From: JBBKWJ01 sp037968895
GTDB lineage: Bacteria; Actinomycetota; Acidimicrobiia; Acidimicrobiales; SZUA-35
Assembly (NCBI GenBank): GCA_037968895.1
Contig: JBBKWJ010000010.1
Span: 1-29,198, forward strand
Reading direction: 5' to 3'
Length of the DNA: 29,198 bases
Part shown: positions 1-7,663 of the stretch, one piece after another
Position numbering within the stretch: position 1 is the first letter of the stretch
Layout of the letters: each line of letters begins with the position of its first letter
Position numbers and translations under genes: made by a program
The notes under the pieces: model-generated
The model's input: the letters and a program-made list of their open reading frames with translations, nothing else
What the model was told of the DNA's origin: nothing
Database searches by the model: none

Positions 1-64
1 GCGCCGTCATCGCGGCAACGTAGCCGCCTTGTTCTGATCGTTTTGCTCGAGACACCGAGGACAC
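1..64 (-). CDS. TadG-like pilus assembly protein, N-terminal start only (partial)
   Basis: Only about 21 codons are visible before the window edge. The reading frame opens at a GTG at 64 (alternative GTG at 55), directly after the stop of the TadE-like gene at 69. The visible peptide has a basic start and then GGYVAAMTA, the kind of sequence that precedes the first membrane segment of TadG-like proteins. An AAGGA-like ribosome site overlaps the end of the upstream gene and fits the GTG at 55 better. Position after two TadE genes on the same strand supports a tad minor-pilin operon. The identification rests on context and a very short peptide, so it could be another membrane-anchored protein. 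Confidence 0.45.
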   Translation of the reverse strand, partial: MSSVSRAKRSEQGGYVAAMTA

Positions 65-68
65 TTCC

Positions 69-656
69 TTATCCGACTTCCGGTTCGACACGCATCACGG
101 CTGAGCCGCTAATTGCGACACCGTCGCCAGGGAACATGTTGGTTTGCCAGTCGTGGTCGATCTCAACAAATACGCCGACGTGGTCTGGCGTCAGAACCGC
201 ATCGCTGCGAGTGCTCCACTTGTATTTCACTGATGAGTGAGCGTCATTCCAAGTTGGGTTCGCGTTGTTATCGAGGTCGGCAAGCAATGCCGGACCGTAG
301 TAGTTACAGACGTTCGTTACCGAGGCGGTGTGGCACGTTGAGTTGGTCATTCCGCCGGCATTGTCAGCTTTATAGATCACCACGTAATTCACGAAAGCCC
401 ACTGGGTATTCATGCTCGCCCGCAGGGCCAGCAGCGCCTCCCGGTCAACCTGAACCAGCGGATCGTTCCCCAGGTGTGACACGACTCTGACCGACTGACG
501 AACTGCCTGTGTCGTCGAGATCTTGGCTCTCCACGCCATGCCCATTTCGAACATGCCGACCACGATCAGCATGAGCACAGGAACAACAAAAGCTAGTTCG
601 ACGAGGATCGCTCCCCGTTGTTTCGCAGCAGCGCGCCGCTTTCTCAGCCGGTTCAT
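69..656 (-). CDS. TadE-like minor pseudopilin (second of a tandem pair)
   Basis: Predicted 195-residue protein with a short basic N-terminus, then the TadE hallmark RGAILVELAFVVPVLMLIVVG, a single membrane helix at roughly residues 15-38. The rest is an extracytoplasmic domain. TadE-like proteins are minor components of Flp/Tad pili processed by a prepilin peptidase. The ATG at 656 is preferred because it overlaps the upstream stop (TGATG) and gives translational coupling; a TTG three bases earlier is also in frame. The exported part has a Cys pair (STC...VCNYY) matching a pair at the same place in its upstream paralog, suggesting tandem duplication and a disulfide. The exact role in the pilus is inferred from the family. 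Confidence 0.8.
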   Translation of the reverse strand: MNRLRKRRAAAKQRGAILVELAFVVPVLMLIVVGMFEMGMAWRAKISTTQAVRQSVRVVSHLGNDPLVQVDREALLALRASMNTQWAFVNYVVIYKADNAGGMTNSTCHTASVTNVCNYYGPALLADLDNNANPTWNDAHSSVKYKWSTRSDAVLTPDHVGVFVEIDHDWQTNMFPGDGVAISGSAVMRVEPEVG

Positions 657-1279
657 CAATTTCGCTCCGGTTCAATTCGAACGACTTGGGTATAGGTCAA
701 CTTGGCATCATCGCCGAAGAAACCAGTCAGATACTGGTGGGTGCCTTCCACGTACACACCGATCAGGTCGACGCCGCCAGTGAGCGCGGCGTCTCGGCCA
801 ATCGGACACCAAAATCGGTCGAGTGACTGATTCGGTACTGGATACGGCGCGGATGCGGTGCAACCGCCAAAGTTCACGGTGGTGCCGTCAACCTCGTTCT
901 TGAATAGGTCGGCAACGGTGTAGCGATTGCAGTTGTCGGTCATGTTGGAGGCGATTAGGCAACTTGGCGGAACCGGATCATCCGGATTGTCGGCCCTGTA
1001 GATCACGATGACTTCGAAGTCTTGTAGATCCCAGGCGCCAAAGGCCTGGCGGAAGGTCTGCAACGTCTGAAAATCGGCGTCAGGGTCATTGCCTCGAATG
1101 GCGGCGGTTCGAGCAGTCTCAGCCGTCACTGCACCGATCGTGAGGTAGTTTCGGAACAAGAATCCGAACTCGATGATCGCAAAGAGGATCATGAAGAAGA
1201 CCGGAGTGACCAAAGCCGCTTCGACCAATGCTGCGCCCCGCGAACGGTTACGTCGTTTTTCGCGCCATCTAGATACCAC
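656..1279 (-). CDS. TadE-like minor pseudopilin (first of a tandem pair)
   Basis: Predicted 207-residue protein starting at a GTG with a purine-rich GAGGGG just upstream. After a basic segment it has RGAALVEAALVTPVFFMIL, the TadE signature with the conserved glutamate and a membrane helix at about residues 14-38, followed by an exported domain. Cys residues in PPSC...DNCNRY and FGGC...RFWC may form disulfides. It overlaps the following TadE gene and is probably the first gene of this short pilus operon in the window. The 59 bases between it and the rpmA terminator must hold its promoter, but no clear -35/-10 pair was found. Family assignment is good; the specific pilus role is inferred. Confidence 0.8.
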   Translation of the reverse strand: MVSRWREKRRNRSRGAALVEAALVTPVFFMILFAIIEFGFLFRNYLTIGAVTAETARTAAIRGNDPDADFQTLQTFRQAFGAWDLQDFEVIVIYRADNPDDPVPPSCLIASNMTDNCNRYTVADLFKNEVDGTTVNFGGCTASAPYPVPNQSLDRFWCPIGRDAALTGGVDLIGVYVEGTHQYLTGFFGDDAKLTYTQVVRIEPERN

Positions 1280-1337
1280 ACCCCTCTATCGGCCCGCTGT
1301 GGTATGCACTTGACCCTTTGGGATAAGTCACCCAACG

Positions 1338-1364
1338 AAAAAAACGGAGCGATTTACGCTCCGT
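1338..1364 (-). terminator. Rho-independent terminator after rpmA
   Basis: A perfect 8-bp stem (ACGGAGCG/CGCTCCGT, + strand 1344-1351 and 1357-1364) closes a 5-base loop. Read on the minus strand it is followed by seven T residues. It lies 48 bases downstream of the rpmA stop and ends the rplU-rpmA transcription unit before the tad genes. Confidence 0.85.
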
Positions 1365-1411
1365 CTTGATCAAGTCAGTTATCTGCTGGCCTTGCCAGCA
1401 ATGCGCTGATG

Positions 1412-1663
1412 CTAGTCGGTGAGAATGTCGATCAGTTTGCGTCCCTTGCGGAACCCAAACTTGACCTTGCCGTCAGCAGTGGCGAAAAGGGTGTCGTCGC
1501 CACCCTTGCCGACGTTGATGCCTGGGTGAAACTTGGTGCCGCGCTGGCGAATCAGAATCGACCCGGCGCTGACTGCGGTTCCGTCGAACGCCTTGACACC
1601 AAGACGCTGGGCGTTGGAGTCACGCCCGTTTCGAGTTGAACCGCCACCTTTGGTCTTTGACAT
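1412..1663 (-). CDS. rpmA: 50S ribosomal protein L27
   Basis: An 83-residue protein of normal L27 length. The conserved start MSKTKGGGSTRNGRDS and the blocks RLGVKAFDG, AGSILIRQRGTKFHPG and GKGGDDTLFA are all present. L27 is a large-subunit protein whose N-terminal tail reaches toward the peptidyl transferase centre. The ATG at 1663 is chosen because it has a GAGGAG ribosome site and gives the family N-terminus; the longer open frame above it is only rplU sequence out of frame. It starts 1 base after the rplU stop, so the two are co-translated. It has no cleavable N-terminal extension as found in Firmicutes. A strong terminator follows, and obgE, which commonly follows rpmA, is not present here. 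Confidence 0.97.
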   Translation of the reverse strand: MSKTKGGGSTRNGRDSNAQRLGVKAFDGTAVSAGSILIRQRGTKFHPGINVGKGGDDTLFATADGKVKFGFRKGRKLIDILTD

Positions 1664-1664
1664 C

Positions 1665-1973
1665 TCAGCTCCTCTTAATTCCGGTGATTTCGACCATGGC
1701 GTATTGCTGGCGATGGCCCCACCGCTTACGAATGTTGCTCTTGGGCTTGTAGTTAAACCCATTGATCTTGGGACCCTTGACCTCTTCGAGGATGGTTCCC
1801 GACACGGTCACACCCGACAGTTGGTCAGGGGTTGAGAGGACGGTTGATCCATCGACAAGAAGGACAGGGCGAAGATCTACATCGGATCCGGGCTCGCCAA
1901 GGCGTTCAACACGAACACGCTGGCCTTCCTCGACTCGATACTGCTTGCCACCAGTGGCTACGACTGCGTACAT
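1665..1973 (-). CDS. rplU: 50S ribosomal protein L21
   Basis: A 102-residue protein matching L21 over its length: MYAVVATGGKQYRVEEGQRVRVE at the N-terminus, the central DVDLRPVLLVDG, and the C-terminal basic block NYKPKSNIRKRWGHRQQYAMVEI. L21 binds 23S rRNA in the large subunit. It is followed immediately by rpmA, the standard pairing in bacteria. It is separated from the RNase E gene by 80 bases that may hold a leader or promoter. Confidence 0.97.
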   Translation of the reverse strand: MYAVVATGGKQYRVEEGQRVRVERLGEPGSDVDLRPVLLVDGSTVLSTPDQLSGVTVSGTILEEVKGPKINGFNYKPKSNIRKRWGHRQQYAMVEITGIKRS

Positions 1974-2053
1974 AGACCTGAAAGACTAGCGCCAGAAGCA
2001 ACCAGACCAACCCGGAGCGAGCAGTCTTCTCGGAAGTTACCCATGTGCGCCAC
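1974..2053 (-). promoter_or_regulatory. rplU 5' region with possible leader hairpin
   Basis: The 80-base gap between the RNase E gene and rplU contains AAGACT and AGTCTT as an inverted repeat about 45 bases apart on the minus strand, which could close a long leader stem near the rplU start. Ribosomal protein operons are often autoregulated through such leaders. No match to a known L21 leader consensus was established by eye, and no clear promoter was found. Confidence 0.2.
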
Positions 2054-3781
2054 TTACTGGGCCAACACGTCAGTGGTTAACGTTATGCCACGACCTTCAC
2101 AGTCGGGGCAGCTTCTCGAAAGAGAATCAAGCAGACCCTCGCCGATTCGCTTTCTTGTCATTTCGACAAGACCGAGATCAGAGATATCGAACACCTGTGT
2201 ACGAGTCTTGTCTCGACTGAGCGCGTCACGGAATGTGCGAATGACATGCTCACGATTCTGCTTGCTCTCCATGTCGACAAAGTCGATCACGATAATGCCG
2301 CCGATGTCGCGGAGACGTAGCTGATGGGCGATCTCTTCAGCCGCTTCGAGGTTGTTCTGGTAGACGGTCTCTTCCAGGCTCGACTTGCCGACATTTTTCC
2401 CGGTGTTGACGTCGATGACACTGAGGGCTTCGGTGTGCTCGATGATCAGCGAGCCACCTGACGGAAGCCAGACCTTGCGGTCGAGGGCCCGATGGAGCTG
2501 TTCGTGCACGTGGTAGCGCTCAAATACGCCAATCGGCTCGACGCTCATGTCGTAGTGTTCGACACGGTCGGCCAAGGCAGGGGTGATGACTGACACGTAG
2601 TCAGCGACTTCGGTGTGGAGCGTCGGGTCGTCGATTACGACACCGCGGTATTCCTTGTTGAATTCTTCCCGGATAACCCGAACCGACATGTCTGGCTCTT
2701 GGTAGAGCAGCGAAGGCTGTTTGCCATGTTTCGCCGATTCTTCGATCTGGTGCCATTGCTGCACGAGCCCAGTGATATCTCGTTCGATCTCTTCAGCGGT
2801 CACGTTCTCCGCCGCGGTCCGCACGATGAGACCGTGCCCCTTTGGCCTGGCCTTATCGAGAATCTGGCGAAGACGTTTGCGCTCGCGGTCGGGCAGGCGC
2901 TTCGAAATGCCGTAGGTATCGCTGTTGGGAACCAGAACTACGAAACGGCCGGGGATTGACACCTCGGTGGTAAGTCTGGCGCCTTTGTGGGCGATCGGGT
3001 TCTTCGTCACCTGGCAGAGCACAGTTTGCTTTGCCTTTAGCATCTGCTCGATCTTCGGCTGACCATTCGCGGCATCGAAGTCGTCGGGGGCAAAGGTGAT
3101 GTCGCCCCGGTAGAGCACCGCGTTCTTTGGTGTGCCGATATCGACAAACGCGGCTTCCATTCCTGGGAGCACGTTCTGGACTCGGCCGCGGTAGATGTTG
3201 CCGTGGATCTGGAATACATCGTCACTCGGCCTCGACACGTAGTAGTCGATGAGGTTACGACCTTCGAGCACAGCGATGTGGGTCGCGTCTTCGCGCTTCG
3301 AGACGACCATGAGATAGCGGCCGATTGGGCGGCCCTTGCGAGACCGACCACGACGCCTACTGAGTTGGCTTTCGTCGAGTTCAATCGGCGACATCGAACT
3401 GACTGGCTGATCGCTCGATTGCGGCCGTCCCCCACCTCCTTGCCGTTGGCGCTGGCCTGCGCTTTTCTTGCTTCGCTGGCCACCCTTGCCGGAGCCGTTT
3501 GAATTCTGCGATGACCGTTGCTGGCCTTCGCCGCCGGAATTCTGTGCCGAAGGACGCTTCCGTCGGCGTCGGCGTTTGGCCGACGACGATGTGGAACTGT
3601 CTTTTTGATTTGACTCGGTCGAATCAGATTCGCTCGATTTGGCTTCGGCTTTCTTTGCTTCGGGGTTTGATCCTTTTTGTTCGGGGGCGGGTCGGCTGTC
3701 GCCGATTTTTGGCCTACTGGGCGTTGGCCCGTCGGCTTTGGCCTCGGCCGGGTTTGAGCCGGTTTGAGACGCTTCGGTCAT
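2054..3781 (-). CDS. rne: Ribonuclease E/G family endoribonuclease
   Basis: A 575-residue protein. Residues 1-150 are a low-complexity Ser/Gln/Lys/Arg-rich tail with an RRRRRKR cluster, probably disordered and RNA- or partner-binding; N-terminal tails of this kind are known in actinobacterial RNase E. The catalytic region follows: S1 RNA-binding domain near 185-265, the DNase I-like active site with IDVNTG (D457) and IVIDFVDM (D500), and the Zn-link CPDC at C558/C561. The enzyme makes single-strand cuts in mRNA decay and in rRNA/tRNA maturation. The protein ends soon after the Zn-link, so it lacks a long C-terminal degradosome scaffold. The ATG at 3781 has a GAAGGGA ribosome site. Location before rplU-rpmA matches other Actinobacteria. 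Confidence 0.93.
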   Translation of the reverse strand: MTEASQTGSNPAEAKADGPTPSRPKIGDSRPAPEQKGSNPEAKKAEAKSSESDSTESNQKDSSTSSSAKRRRRRKRPSAQNSGGEGQQRSSQNSNGSGKGGQRSKKSAGQRQRQGGGGRPQSSDQPVSSMSPIELDESQLSRRRGRSRKGRPIGRYLMVVSKREDATHIAVLEGRNLIDYYVSRPSDDVFQIHGNIYRGRVQNVLPGMEAAFVDIGTPKNAVLYRGDITFAPDDFDAANGQPKIEQMLKAKQTVLCQVTKNPIAHKGARLTTEVSIPGRFVVLVPNSDTYGISKRLPDRERKRLRQILDKARPKGHGLIVRTAAENVTAEEIERDITGLVQQWHQIEESAKHGKQPSLLYQEPDMSVRVIREEFNKEYRGVVIDDPTLHTEVADYVSVITPALADRVEHYDMSVEPIGVFERYHVHEQLHRALDRKVWLPSGGSLIIEHTEALSVIDVNTGKNVGKSSLEETVYQNNLEAAEEIAHQLRLRDIGGIIVIDFVDMESKQNREHVIRTFRDALSRDKTRTQVFDISDLGLVEMTRKRIGEGLLDSLSRSCPDCEGRGITLTTDVLAQ

Positions 3782-3796
3782 TGTGGAGATCCCTTC

Positions 3797-4516
3797 TCAC
3801 GACGCACACAACTCGGTGTGCATGGCTGCAATACCGGGTCGGCCAATGGGCTCCAACCGGGTATCAGCAACTGTCATCCATTGGTGGGTTCGCCGAACCT
3901 TTCCTTCGCTTCCGTCAGCGCGCAGCGCTCGGATGAGTTCCGAGGGACGAACGGTGAGAGGAGCGGTTGCGAGTTCGACTTCAAGCTGCACGCCACGATC
4001 GGTCGGCCCCACCACGAGAATTTCGAGAATCGCAGGGCGGACATTGACGGTTGACGTTTTGCCTTTCCTCACTCGTTCCAACTGAATGTCGTCAGAACGA
4101 AGCGCGGCGGCAACGGCAGCTTCTACATCGTGTTGTTGCACATCGAGAACCTCGATCTGCCAACTACAGCTGGTTATTGCCTGCTGCAATGACTCCTGCT
4201 TGTGGTCGACTTCAGCGATGCCAAATACGGAGAGTCCGTGTGGCAAGGCGGCAGTGAACTGCTCGCAGAGTCCCTCGAGGTCGGCTGATGTAGCGAGCTC
4301 GACGTCGAGGTATTCGGCATCCGACTCATGACCAACGGAAAGCGCCAAGCCAAAGCTGATCTTTGGTCGCGGCGAGAATCCTTCGGTATAGGCGGTCGGA
4401 AGCCTGAGCTTTCGGATGGCCCGATCAAAGATGCGGGCAACGTCACGATGGCCGACAAAACGAATTTTGCCTTCCTTCGCATAACGGATTCGTAGTTTGG
4501 CAACGGTTGCGCTCAT
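3797..4516 (-). CDS. Radical SAM-associated DUF2344 protein (TIGR03936-like)
   Basis: A 239-residue protein starting at ATG 4516, which overlaps the stop of the upstream radical SAM gene by ATGA. The N-terminal block LRIRYAKEGKIRFVGHRDVARIFDRAIRKLRLP, followed by YTEGFSPRPKISFGLALSVG, is typical of the DUF2344 family, which is nearly always encoded next to, or fused to, the TIGR03960-type radical SAM protein. Its biochemical role is not established; the tight overlap indicates a stoichiometric partner. The longer open frame upstream of 4516 is a shadow of the radical SAM gene and is excluded. The gene lies 15 bases upstream of the RNase E gene, hinting at a link to RNA modification or decay, which is inference only. 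Confidence 0.88.
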   Translation of the reverse strand: MSATVAKLRIRYAKEGKIRFVGHRDVARIFDRAIRKLRLPTAYTEGFSPRPKISFGLALSVGHESDAEYLDVELATSADLEGLCEQFTAALPHGLSVFGIAEVDHKQESLQQAITSCSWQIEVLDVQQHDVEAAVAAALRSDDIQLERVRKGKTSTVNVRPAILEILVVGPTDRGVQLEVELATAPLTVRPSELIRALRADGSEGKVRRTHQWMTVADTRLEPIGRPGIAAMHTELCAS

Positions 4517-6465
4517 ACGGTCTCGACCTGTTTGGAGGAGAGCGTGACGGGAACGGCGCCGCCGGAATGAAGATCTTGACCGGTGCCTTGGCTGCCACCG
4601 GCAGGCGGTGTGGCCGAGGCGACGACATGTTCGATGCTGTAGCCGGTGCAAGCACCGCAGTCGTAGCAGGGGATCCAGCGGCAGTCTTCGAGGCCGACCT
4701 GGTCGAGGGCATCGCGCCAGTCTTGCCAGAGAAAATCTCGATGAAGGCCAGCTGACAGATGGTCCCAGGCGAAGACTTCGTCTTCCTCGCGATGGCGGTG
4801 CGCATACCAATCGATGTCGAGGCCATGTTTTGCCATCGCGTCGGTCCAGCGATCGACGTTGAAGTGCTCACCCCACTCTTGGAAGATGCCACCAGTGCGC
4901 CATACCTCTTCGATCACAGGGCCGAGTCGTCGGTCGCCCCGGCTCGTGATGCCCTCGACCAGTGTGGCCGCAGGGTCATGCCACTTGAGGTTGACGCCGT
5001 GCATCTTCCGTGTGCGATCACGCAGCAGGTTGACTTTGCGCTGGAGTTCTTGGGGTGTGTTTTGACCGAACCACTGAAACGGGGTGAATGGCTTCGGCAC
5101 AAAGCCGCCGATTGAGGCGGTGGCGGAAGCCCGCTTGTTGTAGCGCTTGCCAATCTCGACACAGTTGCGAGCCAGTTCGGCAATACCGAGCGTGTCGACG
5201 TCGGTCTCACTTGGCAAACCAGTGAGGAAGTAAAGCTTCACTCGTTGCCAGCCTTGTGAGTAGGCGGCTTCGACTGCGTCGTAGAGATCTTCTTCACGAA
5301 TGAGCTTGTTAATGACCTGCCGCATTCGCCAGGTTCCGGCCTCGGGAGCGAAGGTCAGGCCGGTTCGTTTCGCCCGCTGAATCTGTGCGGCGATGCCGAC
5401 GCCAAAGGCATCGACGCGCAAGCTGGGCAAGCTCACCGAGATCGGGCCTCGGGCATCGTCCGTCGCGTCATCCATGATTCCGGTGACGACAGATTCGATA
5501 TCGCTGAAATCGGCGGTCGATAGCGAGGTGAGTGAGACCTGGTCGTACCCGGTGCGCTTGAGACCTTCTCGCACCATCGAACGAACCTGTTCGGCTGGTC
5601 GTTCGCGCACTGGACGCGTGATCATGCCCGCTTGGCAGAAGCGACAGCCGCGAGTGCAACCCCGGAACACTTCGACGTTAAGTCGGTCGTGCACCACCTC
5701 AGTGAGCGGAACGAGCTGTTCTTTTGGGTATGGCCAATCAGCAAGATCGGCGACAGTTCGTTTCTCGATGATCTCGGGAATCGTGTCGTCTATAGGTCGG
5801 GTTGCGACGAGACGCTGGCCATCGTAAATGGGCTCATACAGCGACGGCACGTAGACGCCTTCGACTTTGGCGAGTGCTCGGTGGAGTTCGATTCGATCTC
5901 GATCGGGGTGCGACTTCCATCGCTCAATAACGTCGCTGATCTCAGTAACGACCTCTTCACCATCGCCAAGCACAACCGCGTCGACAAAGTCGGCAATCGG
6001 TTCTGGGTTGTAGGTGCAATGCCCTCCGACGAAGACAAACGGATCGTTTGTCTTTCGATCGACCGTACGAACGGCGAATCCAGCCAAGTCGATACAGTTC
6101 AGCACGTTGGTATAGGTGAGTTCAGCCGACAGGTTGAAGGCGATGACGTCGAAGTCAAGCGCTGGGGTGTGGTGCTCAACAGAAAAAAGCGGCACGCCGT
6201 CACGACGCATGAGCACCTCAAGATCGACCCACGGAGCGTAGCTTCGGTCGGCTCTCGCGTTGTCTGCCTCATTGAGAATTTCGTAGAGAATCTGTAGTCC
6301 CTGGTTGGGAAGACCAATCTCGTACGTGTCTGGGTACGTAAGGAGCCAGCTCACAAGATTGGGGTCAGGAGCTTTGGCCTTGGCTCCCTGTTCACCGCCG
6401 ATATAGCGGGCCGGCTTCTGCACCTGGGCCAAGACCGACTCCAGCTGAGGCCAGACGGTCTTCAT
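4513..6465 (-). CDS. B12-binding-domain radical SAM protein (TIGR03960-like)
   Basis: A 650-residue protein. The N-terminal ~220 residues resemble the B12-binding-like domain of this family (TYPDTYEIGLPNQGLQILYEILN, then FVGGHCTYNPEPIADF and VLGDGEE). The radical SAM core starts with RGCTRGCRFCQAG, giving the 4Fe-4S ligands C270, C274 and C277. The C-terminal end has another Cys group (PCYDCGACTGY) that may bind a metal, and a variable tail. The reaction catalysed by this widespread family is not known to me; pairing with a DUF2344 gene and placement before rne are conserved in Actinobacteria. ATG 6465 is used; a TAGTAT -10-like box lies only 9 bases upstream, so the mRNA may be almost leaderless. 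Confidence 0.88.
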   Translation of the reverse strand: MKTVWPQLESVLAQVQKPARYIGGEQGAKAKAPDPNLVSWLLTYPDTYEIGLPNQGLQILYEILNEADNARADRSYAPWVDLEVLMRRDGVPLFSVEHHTPALDFDVIAFNLSAELTYTNVLNCIDLAGFAVRTVDRKTNDPFVFVGGHCTYNPEPIADFVDAVVLGDGEEVVTEISDVIERWKSHPDRDRIELHRALAKVEGVYVPSLYEPIYDGQRLVATRPIDDTIPEIIEKRTVADLADWPYPKEQLVPLTEVVHDRLNVEVFRGCTRGCRFCQAGMITRPVRERPAEQVRSMVREGLKRTGYDQVSLTSLSTADFSDIESVVTGIMDDATDDARGPISVSLPSLRVDAFGVGIAAQIQRAKRTGLTFAPEAGTWRMRQVINKLIREEDLYDAVEAAYSQGWQRVKLYFLTGLPSETDVDTLGIAELARNCVEIGKRYNKRASATASIGGFVPKPFTPFQWFGQNTPQELQRKVNLLRDRTRKMHGVNLKWHDPAATLVEGITSRGDRRLGPVIEEVWRTGGIFQEWGEHFNVDRWTDAMAKHGLDIDWYAHRHREEDEVFAWDHLSAGLHRDFLWQDWRDALDQVGLEDCRWIPCYDCGACTGYSIEHVVASATPPAGGSQGTGQDLHSGGAVPVTLSSKQVETV

Positions 6466-6474
6466 AAGTTCGTA

Positions 6475-6480
6475 ATACTA
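6475..6480 (-). promoter_or_regulatory. Candidate -10 box for the radical SAM-rne unit
   Basis: TAGTAT on the minus strand sits 9 bases before the ATG at 6465, in the 67-base gap after rodA. Transcription would start about 3 bases before the start codon. No convincing -35 is visible 16-18 bases upstream, so this is a weak call. Confidence 0.3.
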
Positions 6481-6532
6481 CCGCCTCGCCGACGGTCCCC
6501 CTGGTATGGCCTGCGGCCAGCGAAGGCCTGCC

Positions 6533-7663
6533 TTACACCGGGTTACCGCGGTAACGATGGACGGCCACGCTCTGTACTAGTCCGACAGCGAGGAGTGAAG
6601 ACAGCAACGATGAGCCACCGTATGAAACAAACGGCAACGGAATTCCGGTGATCGGCATCAGTTTGAGGGTCATCGCGACATTCTGGAAGACCTGAAACAC
6701 GATCATCGAAAACACGCCAACGCACAGGAGCGTGCCGAACCCATCACGGGCCAGCTGAGCGACTCGCAGAATCCGCGATGCGAGAAAGATCTGCAACCCA
6801 ATGACGACTGCTCCTCCTACGAAACCAAGCTCTTCGGCGATGACCGCAAAGATGAAGTCGGTGCTCTTGGCGGGAAGGAAACCATTCTGGGTTTGTGGCC
6901 CTTCACCGTAGCCCTGCCCTGTCACGCCGCCGGAGCCAATCGCGGTAACCGACTGCCGTTGCTGGTAGCTCGCGCTACTGAGGCTCGATTCGTCTTCGAG
7001 GAACGACGTGATTCTGGCCTTCTGATAGTCGGCTAGGAATCCACTGTTGAAGGCGAAGGCGAATACCACCACCCCTGATGCGATCATCATGAGCAGGATT
7101 CGTGTCGGTACTCCGGCCACCAAGAAGATGCCGAGAGCGACGAAGCAGTACACCATTACCGACCCCGTCTCACCCTCTAACAAAACAAGGGCCGCAACCA
7201 GTCCGAGAGTGCCGAACGCAACGAGAAGCCGTGGCGCCTCGACCGAGCCGAACCGGCCAGTGAACACCGCGGCAAGCGCCACGATGAGCGCAAGCTTCGC
7301 AAACTCAGCCGGCTGTAGCGATAGCCCGCCAATAATGAACCAACCCTGCGTGCCGCTCACCTCGCTGCCAAGCGGCGTGAGCACGAGGATCAACGCACTC
7401 AAGGTGACGAGGTAGAGAAGGCCGAGAAAGTCCCGATAGACGCGGTAATCGATCATGCCGACGAGGGCCGCGACGGGCAGACCGATGACAAAGAAGATGG
7501 CCTGTTTGAGGTAGTCGCTTCCCTCTCCCCCGCTTGCGCTCCGAATGGCGGCGAAGCCAACGAACGAGAGCGCAATCACGCCAAACATCAACGCCCAGTC
7601 GATATTTGCAAGCTTTGAAACCGAACGTTCCGAACGGATCGACGGAGTAGATGCGAACGTCAC
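6533..7663 (-). CDS. rodA: Rod shape-determining SEDS glycosyltransferase
   Basis: A 376-residue polytopic membrane protein of the FtsW/RodA/SpoVE (SEDS) family, which polymerises lipid II into glycan strands together with a class B PBP. About ten hydrophobic segments can be followed. Family landmarks are QPAEFAKLALIVALAA, the loop with KSTDFIFAVIAEELGFVGG containing the functionally required Asp, and the C-terminal GIPLPFVSYGGSSLLSSL. The GTG start at 7663 overlaps the PBP2 stop as GTGA, so it is translationally coupled to its PBP partner. That coupling and the mre genes upstream identify it as RodA and not FtsW. Confidence 0.94.
   Translation of the reverse strand: MTFASTPSIRSERSVSKLANIDWALMFGVIALSFVGFAAIRSASGGEGSDYLKQAIFFVIGLPVAALVGMIDYRVYRDFLGLLYLVTLSALILVLTPLGSEVSGTQGWFIIGGLSLQPAEFAKLALIVALAAVFTGRFGSVEAPRLLVAFGTLGLVAALVLLEGETGSVMVYCFVALGIFLVAGVPTRILLMMIASGVVVFAFAFNSGFLADYQKARITSFLEDESSLSSASYQQRQSVTAIGSGGVTGQGYGEGPQTQNGFLPAKSTDFIFAVIAEELGFVGGAVVIGLQIFLASRILRVAQLARDGFGTLLCVGVFSMIVFQVFQNVAMTLKLMPITGIPLPFVSYGGSSLLSSLLAVGLVQSVAVHRYRGNPV

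Noticed and set aside
5632..6297. 221-codon + strand frame opposite the radical SAM gene
   Set aside because: No recognisable motifs; the minus-strand radical SAM protein is well supported.
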